Assembly (NCBI GenBank): GCA_035500675.1
Contig: DATJXA010000183.1
Location: forward strand, 1-64,000
Direction: 5' to 3'
Origin: JAGVPT01 sp035500675
GTDB lineage: Bacteria > Bacteroidota > Ignavibacteria > UBA10030 > UBA8401
DNA length: 64,000 nt
The notes under the pieces were generated by a model, which worked only from the letters and a program-made list of their open reading frames with translations, did not search any database and was not told the DNA's origin. The translations under genes and the position numbers were made by a program. Below are positions 53,037 through 61,133 of this stretch, piece after piece (the first letter of the stretch is position 1; each line of letters opens with the position of its first letter).

Positions 53037-53179
53037 ATTTTCGATTTGCAATTGCCGATTTACGATTGCCAATTGCAAATCGTAAATTGAAAATCAGTTC
53101 CCCCTCATAAAAATTCTTATCTATCTTACAATTGCCGATTTACGATTGCCAATTGCAAATCGTAAATTGAAAATCACTT
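53037..53179. repeat. Duplicated heptad palindrome between carA and the NYN gene
   Basis: First array: ATTTTCG, ATTTGCA, ATTGCCG, ATTTACG, ATTGCCA, ATTGCAA, ATCGTAA, ATTGAAA, ATCAGTT (53037-53099). A second array repeats the last seven almost exactly (53131-53179). A 48-bp direct repeat (53049-53096 and 53129-53176) is thus separated by 32 bp, and each copy is itself a palindrome centred on CAATTG (arms ATTTACGATT and AATCGTAAAT). Confidence 0.88.
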
Positions 53180-53650
53180 CCCCTCCCCAAAAATTTTCAG
53201 CCATTCATCAACTTGTCCCTGCGATAAGCCGGCCGATTCTTTTTCCTCACCTCTGTCATCCTCTTCGAACAACAGATTGCTGAAGTATTTTGCGGTGTGC
53301 GTCGTGCAGGAGCACGCTTTAGCGAAGTCGGTGATTTCCCTGTCGGATGAGATGATGACGAGCAGCGTTCTGTTTTTCGATTGTTCGATCATCGATTTTA
53401 TTTTTGCATCGGCGGAAAGAGGAGAAGCATACATAACGTGAACCGGAGAGTGGGTTTGTGACGTGCGTTGATCATGCGGCTTAACGCCGTCATAGACGAC
53501 CGTGCAGCGGATTTTCCTTCGGAAGGTCATGCGCGCGACGAGGTCCACGAGCTGCTCGCGCGCCTGAAAGCCGTCGTGTGCGAGAAGTTTCTTTAATGAC
53601 GGGATCGCATGCATCAGGTTGTAGCCGTCGATGATGTAATGAGGGATCAT
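53174..53650 (-). CDS. NYN-domain (YacP/Rae1-like) RNase-type protein
   Basis: 158 aa. PIN-like NYN fold: the N-terminal IIDGYNLMHAIP, VVYDG in the middle, and ISSDREITDFAKACSC near residue 100 supply the acidic metal-binding residues. Related YacP/Rae1 proteins cut mRNA on the ribosome in some bacteria. The last codons fall in the heptad array. It overlaps the channel gene upstream by 4 nt. Confidence 0.88.
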   Translation of the reverse strand: MIPHYIIDGYNLMHAIPSLKKLLAHDGFQAREQLVDLVARMTFRRKIRCTVVYDGVKPHDQRTSQTHSPVHVMYASPLSADAKIKSMIEQSKNRTLLVIISSDREITDFAKACSCTTHTAKYFSNLLFEEDDRGEEKESAGLSQGQVDEWLKIFGEGK

Positions 53651-54618
53651 GCCGCCACTTTGTTTTCAACCCGTTCAAATTCGCTGAGACGACGAAGATC
53701 GACGCGCACGACGCCGTTTTCCGGCGTCAAGAACATATCGGAGAACTTCGCCCCGAAGACGACCTCGCCGTATTTGTACGACGACCGGCTATGGACCGTT
53801 TGAGAAAATGTTTCATCGATGGCGGTGAGCAAAATTGTAAACTCCGCATCCGATGTGCGCAACTCTTCTTCCGTCACGCCGAACAAGGGGCTGTTCTCGT
53901 TGATCGGATGGACGATGGTCCAGTGAAGCGGGAAGAACGTGACTTTATCCCTTTCGAGCGCCAGGGTATGAAACCGTCGCGTCTCTTTTCCATAGTGATT
54001 TTCTATTCTGCTCATCGACACCGTCGCCTCAACCTCGATAAGCTGATTCCGACGCTCGTTGACGATGCGGAACATAAATCCCGTAATTCCCCTGTATGGT
54101 CCGATGATCGCACTGTCGCTATACTTGATTTGTGCGTTCGGACGCGAGAAGCGCGCAAACAACAATCCTGTTGCGAGCGCAAACCCGAAAAGCCCTGCCA
54201 ACGCCTCGAACGCTACGACGATATTCGCGGCGTATCCCGACGGATTCATCTTGCCGTAGCCGATCGTCGCTACCGTCTGCACGCTGAAGAAAAAGGCGTC
54301 GAAAAATCGTCCGGCGAATGTCTCTCCCACCGATCCCTGCAGCGCGCCCGCCCCACACAACATGTATGCGCAGGCAAAGGCGACGTTGACGAGAAAGTAC
54401 GAGAGGACCACCATCAAATAAAATTTTGTCCAGGACATATCGAGCAGTGCGTGGTAGGGGCTCAACGAATGGAAAAACGATTGCCCTGTCCGTTCGACGT
54501 TGAAGCTCCCGTTCTTATTAAGAAAACGGGTTTGAGTCTGCTGGATGACTTTCGAACCCAGCCCGAAGTCTTTTGTGTCTTCCGGAGGGGGCGGCGAAGA
54601 GGTTTTTTTGACGGCCAT
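53647..54618 (-). CDS. KirBac-type inward-rectifier potassium channel
   Basis: 323 aa from ATG 54618 (AAGGAG upstream; an earlier in-frame start is less supported). Two membrane helices flank a pore loop with selectivity filter T-I-G-Y-G (residues 118-122) in SVQTVATIGYGKMNP. After the second helix the KirBac cytoplasmic immunoglobulin-like domain follows (FMFRIVNERRNQLIEVEATV, TFFPLHWTIVHPINENSPLF). It conducts K+ across the inner membrane. Downstream of the helicase by 66 bp, so perhaps read through from lhr. Confidence 0.94.
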   Translation of the reverse strand: MAVKKTSSPPPPEDTKDFGLGSKVIQQTQTRFLNKNGSFNVERTGQSFFHSLSPYHALLDMSWTKFYLMVVLSYFLVNVAFACAYMLCGAGALQGSVGETFAGRFFDAFFFSVQTVATIGYGKMNPSGYAANIVVAFEALAGLFGFALATGLLFARFSRPNAQIKYSDSAIIGPYRGITGFMFRIVNERRNQLIEVEATVSMSRIENHYGKETRRFHTLALERDKVTFFPLHWTIVHPINENSPLFGVTEEELRTSDAEFTILLTAIDETFSQTVHSRSSYKYGEVVFGAKFSDMFLTPENGVVRVDLRRLSEFERVENKVAA

Positions 54619-54684
54619 AGTGCTCCTTAAGATGGTCAAGAGTTTTGTAGAATGACGATTGCCGAATGGCTGATGTGAAATTCG

Positions 54685-57600
54685 TTAACGTAATTCGAAT
54701 CGGATTGTCTGCGCCCGGTCGCGATAAAATCCAAGTGAACGGAAAGTTTCCGCGAGAGGACTTTCCGTCGGCCTGACGCCGTTACAATATTCAACAACAA
54801 TTTCGCTTTCGTTTTTGTGCGAGGCGCGTACATGGGCTGCAAATTGCTGCAGGGATGATCGCAAAACGTCGGGCGCCGTTTCGTCAACGGTATAGATCCT
54901 GGCGCCAAAGCTTTCTATCCACAACACAGGCGATCCATGAAAAAATACAAAATAATTGAGCGGATGGCGGGCAAACCGAACCCCCTCGGGAAATTTTGTC
55001 AACCCGGCTTCGATGCCGACGCCATATGGATTCGATGGATCGCATGCATTGATGACAATAGGCGCTTCATTGTTCATTGTTAATTGTTCATTGTTAATTG
55101 ACTTCAACACGTCGATCGCCGCCGGAAGAGCAAATTGCATTCCCGAAAGTCCCTCGACGAAATAGCCCCGCCGTATCTCTCCCCGCAACTCCATTCTTTG
55201 GAGCTCGAGAGCGAGAAGAGGCCATGGCAGGAGGTTCTCTTCCCGTTTTGCAATTTCCCTTGCGACGATGCCGTACCGCAGCAACAACTGTTGCGCCTGT
55301 CGCGATGCCCGCTCTTCAGGAGATACCTTCTCTCCGAGAACGCGGCGCGTATGAAGGATCGACCAGCGGCCGTTCCAGCCAGGACTCGAACGGATCGCCT
55401 TCCGCACGGAACTCATTGCGATCGATTTCAACGGGTTTCGTCGAGGGTTTAGCAATGTAATGCGCTCAGAAGGCAGAGGAGAATCGTCGCCAGTCCTGAA
55501 TCGTTTGACGTTGAGCGCTTCATCGACGAGGTCGTTCGTGATAAGCCCGCTCCAGAATAATTCTGAGATCGCTCTGTTAACCGTTGACAGTGAAAAAGTC
55601 GTTCCTTCGCGAATGTCGGAAAGGAACGATGCACCGTTTGCCTTGAGAAAATCGTACAACTCTTGTGACGACGTCGCCCTTTCAGCAATTGCTTTTTCCA
55701 TTTCATCCATAAAGTAAGCGCCATCTCCCTGAAACACCCATTGCGCTTTTCCCGACGAAACGCCTGCGCAAACGATTTCGCCTCTTGCGGCCATCGCGCG
55801 CAATTGCGCAGGGTCGTACTCGCTGATTCTGTGCAACAAAATTTCGCTTTCCCACAACTCCGCGTTCAACGCGAACCCTTCGAATTGTTCGAGGACCGAC
55901 TGAATTCCAGTTTCGCCTTTTTCACGGGTAGCGGGGTCGCGATGCTGCCATTGCAGGAGAAACTTTGTGAAATGAGCGATGGTCGCCGGCTTTATTTCTT
56001 TTCGGAGGATCGAGATCGACGCTCGATGAATACGGTCGAGCGTTGGTCGGTAACACCACTCTGATCGATCGGAATCCGGAAGAAAAATACCACGAACAAT
56101 CGCATCCTCCTCGGTAAAGGATCCGAGGATTGCATCGCATTCTTCGACAGTCAGTCCATACCGTTCCGCAATACGCGCCGAGCTGATCGGGGTATGAGAA
56201 CGGATCATCCTCCCGATGACATACCGAAGAGATTCTTCGCGCTTTAACGGGCTCGTTCTGAATTCCTCGGGCAATGACGAGAGGGTCGCTGCATCCACGT
56301 CAGCAAAAGTAAGATAGATCGGCATCTCTTCCGAAGCGATGAAATACGTTGAGCCCTTGATCGAAACCGGTGCGATGGTCCCTTGAGCAGCCAGCTGTAT
56401 TTTCAACTTGAGATCGTTCGTTGCCGACCGCTCCTCAATCTCCATCTCGGTGAGTTCTCCGATCCGGAGAAAGATCTCGAGCAATTCTTCGGGGGTACGG
56501 GCTTTGCGCGTCTCGGAAGTAAACTGGAGTTGCTCTTCAATCCGCAGTAAAGCATCCGGCTTGACCACCGATCGTACACTATCGAGATCGACAATCTCGG
56601 CCAGGAGTTCTCTGTTGAGTGCCCGTTGCTGGCTGGAGATCTCTCCCTTAGGTTGATCCCCCTCATAAATATAGACAGCGATGAAATCGAAGAGCACCGA
56701 TGCGGCGAACGGAGACGGCATCTCGGATTGGACAGAGTGAACGACGATCTCTCCCGATTCGATCCTGCCCATCACTTCTTTGAAGCGGTCGAAGTCGAGC
56801 GAGTCGTACAAACAGTCGCGGATCGTTTCGATGACGATTGGAAAATCGTCGTACGTTCTTACGATTTGCAGAAGATCGCCCGCGCGCAATCTCTGAAGCC
56901 AGAGAGGCGTTCGCTTTCCGATGCGCGCTTTCGGAAGCAAGAGCGCCCTCTCAGCGTTCTGGCGAAACAGCGAGCCGAAAAGGGGAGAAAACACAAGCTC
57001 CTCAAGGACGAGTTCCTGGGCTTTCGTTCTCGTGAGCCCGCTGAACAGGTCGAGGGGAAGTCGCTCCACGTCCGAACAGCGGAATAAAATGCCGTCGTCA
57101 TTATAGAGCATTTGAATTTCGATGCCGAGTCGTTCTTTCAATTGATGGGAAAGCACAAGTCCGAGGAGTCCGTTCACCCTTCGCCCGAAACACGAATGGA
57201 CGACGATCCGGGGGTCGCCAATTTCATCCCGGAATCCTTCGACGACGATCGAGCGATGAGTAGGCAGATCTCTGGTTACCGCCTTTTGTTGCCCGATGTA
57301 CTCGACGATATTCCGTGCGCTGTGCGCGTCGATGGGGAAATTTTCCAGCAGCCACTCGATTTTTTCTCCGTCTCTTTCGGCGACCTCTTCCATAAACTTC
57401 CCGAGCTTTTCTCCCAACTCGAACGAGCGGCCGATGCCCTCGCCTCTCCAGAACGGCATGCGTGCCGGTTGACCCGGCGCCGGACCGACGATGACTCTGT
57501 TCGCATCGATGGCGAGCATTTTCCAGACATTCGAGCCAAGGATGAAAGTGTCTCCAGATCGGCTCTCGTAAATGAACTCTTCGTCCACTTCGCCGATCTT

Positions 57601-59310
57601 CGTTTTGAGGTCCTCCAGGTACACGCCGAAGTATCCTCGGTCGGGGATGGTTCCGGCGTTCGTAATGGCGAGATGCGACGACCCCGGAAGGGGAGAGAGC
57701 GAGCCGTGCACTTTGTCCCAGGAAATTCTGGGGCGGAGTTCGCGGAAGGCCTCGTTGGTATACCGTCCTGCGAGCATTTGAACGACGCCGGTAAAGATCT
57801 TTTTGGAAAGCGAACGATAACAATAGGATTGGCGGACGACGTCGAAAAGATCGTCGACGGTCCATTCCTCGACGCTCACCATCGACACGATCTGTTGCGC
57901 GAGAACGTCGAGGCAATCCTGCGGAACGTGGGTTTCTTCGATGGCATGGTCCATCATCTCCCGCGCAACCACGGTCGATTCGAGAAGGTCCTGCCGATGC
58001 GTCACGTACATGCGCCCCTTGCTTGTTGCGCTCACGAGATGACCCGAGCGCCCCACGCGCTGCAGTCCACGCGCAATGCCGTGCGGCGACTGGATCTGCA
58101 CTACAAGGTCGATGCTGCCGATATCGATGCCGAGCTCAAGCGCCGACGTGGCGACCAGCACCTTCAATTTTCCCGCTTTAAGTTCAGACTCCATCTTCTC
58201 GCGTGCGGTCCGCGACATGCTGCCGTGGTACGCCTGGACTAAAAAGTCGGCCGCGCGCGTTGGCGCAGGAATCGCAGCCGGCGAAAACGGAACTGCATAG
58301 CCATTAAAAGTATGTTCCTGTCCTTGCAGAAGTTCGTTCAGCGTTGCAGCAACGCGCTCAGCAAGCCGCCGGTTGTTGACAAAGATCAAAGTGGTATTGT
58401 GAGCGTAGATCGCGTCGAGAAGTTGCGGAAAAATAAGGGACCAAATGCTGTCCGTCGGCAATTCGGAAAAATCCTGGACAACGCATGTCACCTGCAGGTC
58501 CATCTTCTTTTTGTAGCCGGCGTCGATGATGGTCACCTCGCGTGGTGTCAGCGTGCCGTTCCGCCATTCTTGTCCCCCCAGAAACCGAGCGATCGTTTCG
58601 AGCGGGCGCTGAGTCGCCGACAAGCCGATCCGCACAAAAGATGAAGCAGCGACGCGTTCGAGCCGTTCCAACGACAGCGATAAATGGACGCCCCGTTTAT
58701 TTCCGCTGACGGAATGGATCTCGTCCACAATCACGTACTGCAGCGTGGAAAATAAATGCCTCGCTCGTTGGGACGAGAGCATCAGGTAAAGCGATTCCGG
58801 CGTTGTGATAAGGATGTCGGGAGGGTTCTTTAAAATTGCCGCGCGCTCGGCCTGTGTCGTGTCTCCTGTGCGAACTGCGCTTCGAAGTTTTGGAAAATGC
58901 AATCCCCGCGCAATCGCTTCTTCGTGAATCCCTTTTAACGGAAGTTCGAGATTCCGATGAATGTCGTTGTTAAGGGCTTTGAGTGGAGAGATGTAGAGGA
59001 CGCGGATCCCGGTATTTTTTTTATCTGCGCCGTCTCTCAGCGTACGATTTTTCTTTTTATCGGGACGAAGGGACGGGTCATTTTCTTCGGCGCCGTGTTC
59101 CTCGATCGACTCTTCGACAAGGTGATTGATGCACCATAAAAATGCCGCAAGCGTTTTTCCCGAGCCGGTCGGCGCAACGATGAGAGTGTTTTTCCCCGCG
59201 GCGATGGAGGGCCAACCGAGTTTCTGGGGGGCGCTCGCTTCGCCGAAAGTTCGGGGAAACCATGTGCGCACGACAGGATGAAACGCTGCGAGCGCATCTT
59301 CGTTAATCAT
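54685..59310 (-). CDS. lhr: Lhr-type DNA/RNA helicase, full length
   Basis: 1541-aa superfamily 2 helicase like bacterial Lhr. P-loop APTGSGKT (residues 46-53), DEIH box in VIVDEIHSVSG, motif III S-A-T-Q, and motif VI QRVGRSGH in the first ~500 residues, then the winged-helix and long C-terminal Lhr regions (LIRITSHT-type HTH near 1090). Lhr translocates 3'-5' on single-stranded DNA and unwinds DNA:RNA hybrids and is linked to repair. The ATG is 4 nt after a promoter octamer without ribosome site. Near residue 1403 a heptad array is translated as SINNEQLTMNNEAP. Confidence 0.95.
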   Translation of the reverse strand: MINEDALAAFHPVVRTWFPRTFGEASAPQKLGWPSIAAGKNTLIVAPTGSGKTLAAFLWCINHLVEESIEEHGAEENDPSLRPDKKKNRTLRDGADKKNTGIRVLYISPLKALNNDIHRNLELPLKGIHEEAIARGLHFPKLRSAVRTGDTTQAERAAILKNPPDILITTPESLYLMLSSQRARHLFSTLQYVIVDEIHSVSGNKRGVHLSLSLERLERVAASSFVRIGLSATQRPLETIARFLGGQEWRNGTLTPREVTIIDAGYKKKMDLQVTCVVQDFSELPTDSIWSLIFPQLLDAIYAHNTTLIFVNNRRLAERVAATLNELLQGQEHTFNGYAVPFSPAAIPAPTRAADFLVQAYHGSMSRTAREKMESELKAGKLKVLVATSALELGIDIGSIDLVVQIQSPHGIARGLQRVGRSGHLVSATSKGRMYVTHRQDLLESTVVAREMMDHAIEETHVPQDCLDVLAQQIVSMVSVEEWTVDDLFDVVRQSYCYRSLSKKIFTGVVQMLAGRYTNEAFRELRPRISWDKVHGSLSPLPGSSHLAITNAGTIPDRGYFGVYLEDLKTKIGEVDEEFIYESRSGDTFILGSNVWKMLAIDANRVIVGPAPGQPARMPFWRGEGIGRSFELGEKLGKFMEEVAERDGEKIEWLLENFPIDAHSARNIVEYIGQQKAVTRDLPTHRSIVVEGFRDEIGDPRIVVHSCFGRRVNGLLGLVLSHQLKERLGIEIQMLYNDDGILFRCSDVERLPLDLFSGLTRTKAQELVLEELVFSPLFGSLFRQNAERALLLPKARIGKRTPLWLQRLRAGDLLQIVRTYDDFPIVIETIRDCLYDSLDFDRFKEVMGRIESGEIVVHSVQSEMPSPFAASVLFDFIAVYIYEGDQPKGEISSQQRALNRELLAEIVDLDSVRSVVKPDALLRIEEQLQFTSETRKARTPEELLEIFLRIGELTEMEIEERSATNDLKLKIQLAAQGTIAPVSIKGSTYFIASEEMPIYLTFADVDAATLSSLPEEFRTSPLKREESLRYVIGRMIRSHTPISSARIAERYGLTVEECDAILGSFTEEDAIVRGIFLPDSDRSEWCYRPTLDRIHRASISILRKEIKPATIAHFTKFLLQWQHRDPATREKGETGIQSVLEQFEGFALNAELWESEILLHRISEYDPAQLRAMAARGEIVCAGVSSGKAQWVFQGDGAYFMDEMEKAIAERATSSQELYDFLKANGASFLSDIREGTTFSLSTVNRAISELFWSGLITNDLVDEALNVKRFRTGDDSPLPSERITLLNPRRNPLKSIAMSSVRKAIRSSPGWNGRWSILHTRRVLGEKVSPEERASRQAQQLLLRYGIVAREIAKREENLLPWPLLALELQRMELRGEIRRGYFVEGLSGMQFALPAAIDVLKSINNEQLTMNNEAPIVINACDPSNPYGVGIEAGLTKFPEGVRFARHPLNYFVFFHGSPVLWIESFGARIYTVDETAPDVLRSSLQQFAAHVRASHKNESEIVVEYCNGVRPTESPLAETFRSLGFYRDRAQTIRFELR
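55066..55100. repeat. Five-heptamer array inside the lhr coding sequence
   Basis: On the plus strand TTCATTG, TTCATTG, TTAATTG, TTCATTG, TTAATTG, exactly 35 bp. On the coding strand it gives I-N-N-E-Q-L-T-M-N-N-E and keeps the frame. Its base make-up differs sharply from the surrounding codons. Confidence 0.9.
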
Positions 59311-59314
59311 TGTG

Positions 59315-59345
59315 TAAAAGTAAGTATTGGGTATGGGAAGAACAA
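59315..59345 (-). promoter_or_regulatory. Promoter of lhr, leaderless layout
   Basis: Minus strand TTGTT (59345-59341), 18 bp, TACTTTTA (59322-59315), then CACA and the ATG at 59310. Confidence 0.62.
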
Positions 59346-59365
59346 GAGCGGGTGGTGACGCTTTC

Positions 59366-59408
59366 GGAAAACAAAAACCTTCCGAAGGGTTGAAACCTTC
59401 GGAAGGTT
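59366..59408 (-). terminator. Terminator of the receiver-kinase gene
   Basis: Perfect 13-bp stem (59376-59388 with 59396-59408), loop of 7 nt; read on the minus strand it is followed by TTTTTGTTTT. It includes part of the stop codon of the gene. Confidence 0.92.
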
Positions 59409-60504
59409 ACGATGATGTCGCCCTCGGCAGGCGCACGGTGACACTTGTTCCGGTTCCGTAGTCGCTTTGGATGCTGAGCGAGCCGCCATGCATCTCGGTG
59501 AGGCGCTTGGCGACGGTGAGACCGAGACCCGAGCCTTGTTGCTCGTACACCTTCCGGTCGAACTGCACGTACGCCTCAATCCCGTCGATTTGCTCGCGCG
59601 TCATGCCCCTCCCGTGGTCGATCACCATGAGCAGCAGGGCGTCGTCGGCAGCCACCGTCCCGAAATAGACCGGCGTTCCTTTTGCGGAATAACGAAAAGC
59701 GTTGTCGCCGATCTCTTCGACGATCTTTGCGAAGTACTGAGGGGACATCGCGACGGTGAAGGGAGTGACATGGAGATCGAGGTCGTCTGTTCTGCCGTTT
59801 TCCTGCGCTTTCTCACGCGCAAGTTCTTCGATGGTGTTTGCGACCTCCGTGCTGCTGTGTCGCAGCAGATCTTTCTGATGGTCGTCGAGAGGTTGAGCGC
59901 CGATCTGCGCAAAAATAAGATAATTTTCGACTAGCCGGAGGAGGCGTTTTCCGTTACGATAAATTCGTTCGGACATCTTTGCGATTTCCTGCGGCTGTAA
60001 ATTCTGATAATCTTTGCGCATGATGTCGGCAAAGCCGAGGATGCCGTTGAGAGGAGTGCGCAGCTCGTGAGGAATGGCCGTACTCATGCGAGCACGAAGC
60101 TCTTGCAATTTTTCTTCCGCTTTCGCCGTAAGGAGTTTGTGTTTTTTCAGCCTTGCGTTTACGGACGAGATAAGCTCAGGCGACGTGAACGGTTTGGGCA
60201 GATAGTCATCGGCCCCTAATTCCATTCCTTGTCTCATTCCCTTGAGCCCGGCATTGCTCGTCATGAGGATGAACGGGATGGACGCCGTCACTGAATCGTT
60301 GCGGATTGCCGCGAGCAGTTGATAGCCGTTGACCAATTCCATCCTGATGTCGCAGACAATGAGATCGGGAAGCATTGTACGGGCAAGCTCGAGCCCCTCG
60401 CTTCCATTCTTTGCGCCAATCGCTTCGAACCCGTTTGTACGGAGAATTGCGATGGTCGAATCTCGCAAAGAATCTTCATCGTCGATGACTAAAATCTTGG
60501 TCAT
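59407..60504 (-). CDS. Receiver-histidine kinase hybrid, cytoplasmic
   Basis: 365 aa, no membrane segment. N-terminal receiver (KILVIDDEDSLRDSTIAIL, phospho-Asp in LIVCDIRMELVNG, YLPKPF), then HisKA with STAIPHELRTPLNGILGF, and HATPase with IGDNAFRYSAKG, IDHGRGM and GSGLGLTVAKRL. The receiver-first order suggests it is a second-tier kinase switched on by phosphoryl input. ATG 60504 was chosen from the receiver start; a longer frame to 60540 has no support. Its 3' end forms a terminator. Confidence 0.92.
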   Translation of the reverse strand: MTKILVIDDEDSLRDSTIAILRTNGFEAIGAKNGSEGLELARTMLPDLIVCDIRMELVNGYQLLAAIRNDSVTASIPFILMTSNAGLKGMRQGMELGADDYLPKPFTSPELISSVNARLKKHKLLTAKAEEKLQELRARMSTAIPHELRTPLNGILGFADIMRKDYQNLQPQEIAKMSERIYRNGKRLLRLVENYLIFAQIGAQPLDDHQKDLLRHSSTEVANTIEELAREKAQENGRTDDLDLHVTPFTVAMSPQYFAKIVEEIGDNAFRYSAKGTPVYFGTVAADDALLLMVIDHGRGMTREQIDGIEAYVQFDRKVYEQQGSGLGLTVAKRLTEMHGGSLSIQSDYGTGTSVTVRLPRATSS

Positions 60505-60692
60505 TGCGGATATACGCTGTGTTTCGCGATCATGTTGCAATTATTGAGAAGCTACGGAGGAAAAATTAGTATCGATGCCGTTTAGAAACGGAAACGAACC
60601 CCGATTGCCGGACAAAAAAATTGTTTTGGGAAAAGGCTTTTTAACTTTGCAGGTGGATAGCCAACAAGGCATTCCCGCTGTAGTCAATTTAG

Positions 60693-60765
60693 TAGCGCCA
60701 ACGGGAATCGAACCCGTATTTGAGCCTTGAGAGGGCTCCGTCCTGAACCGTTAGACGATGGCGCC
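60693..60765 (-). tRNA. tRNA-Glu (CTC anticodon)
   Basis: Minus strand, 73 nt. Acceptor GGCGCCA with TGGCGCT, anticodon stem GAGCC/GGCTC with loop CTCTCAA (anticodon CTC, reads GAG), T-arm ACGGG-TTCGATT-CCCGT, discriminator A. The 3' CCA is not encoded. The first acceptor pair is G-U rather than G-C. No duplicated 3' end suggests an integrated element. Confidence 0.92.
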
Positions 60766-60840
60766 GGTTCGTTTTGCCGACTAAAAGTACGCGAAAAATG
60801 CGAGAGAATCAATGCGCGAGTGGTGGCGGGGTTGTTGATG

Positions 60841-61068
60841 GGTTGCACGTTGGACGTTATAGGTTATAAGTTTTAGGTTACAGATTCTATGTTTTGAGTT
60901 GCGTCCTTAACGGCACTCCTTTTGGGAAAATTGGACCGCTCTTCAAGAGGGGCCGAAAATCCCGCTCTCTATGCTTTAAGTCATTAAACCTAATAATGAA
61001 GAATGGGAAACAGTCATTGAACTCAAAACTTATAACCTATAACGTAAAACGTCCAACGTACAACCTAC
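60841..61068. repeat. Long heptad dyad upstream of the GroES-like gene
   Basis: Left arm of nine steps: GGTTGCA, CGTTGGA, CGTTATA, GGTTATA, AGTTTTA, GGTTACA, GATTCTA, TGTTTTG, AGTTGCG (60841-60903). Right arm of seven: AACTCAA, AACTTAT, AACCTAT, AACGTAA, AACGTCC, AACGTAC, AACCTAC (61020-61068). The right arm is largely the reverse complement of the left. The 116 bp between them carries no recognisable gene. Confidence 0.85.
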
Positions 61069-61082
61069 ACCACCCACCGCTA

Positions 61083-61114
61083 TTGTGCAATTTCAAAAAA
61101 TCTTCGTATATTTG
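61083..61114 (+). promoter_or_regulatory. Promoter of the GroES-like gene
   Basis: TTGTG (61083-61087), 19 bp, TATATTTG (61107-61114), a perfect octamer. The ATG is 19 nt beyond it. Confidence 0.68.
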
Positions 61115-61133
61115 TGGGCACAGTGAAACGGAC

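Noticed and set aside
53049..53176. Two 48-bp direct repeats with a 32-bp spacer resembling a mini CRISPR
   Set aside because: The repeat is itself a run of heptamers and a palindrome, AT-rich, present only twice, with no cas gene; similar heptad arrays without spacers occur across the window.
57112..58242. Long plus-strand open frame inside lhr
   Set aside because: It lies wholly antisense to clear helicase motifs and has the Arg/Asp/His-rich make-up of shadow frames. The same applies to 40519-41670 (antisense to the kinase), 33655-34647 (antisense to the propeller protein), 9705-10649 (antisense to ffh) and 37578-38246 (antisense to the permease).
59407..60540. 12-residue longer start for the receiver-kinase
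   Set aside because: No ribosome site, and the receiver fold begins right at the later ATG (60504).
60693..60765. tRNA-Glu as an integration (att) site
   Set aside because: No repeat of its 3' end was found nearby and no integrase gene is in the window.
60841..61068. Inverted repeats as ends of an insertion sequence or MITE
   Set aside because: The arms are internally 7-bp periodic, imperfect, enclose only 116 bp, and no target-site duplication was seen.
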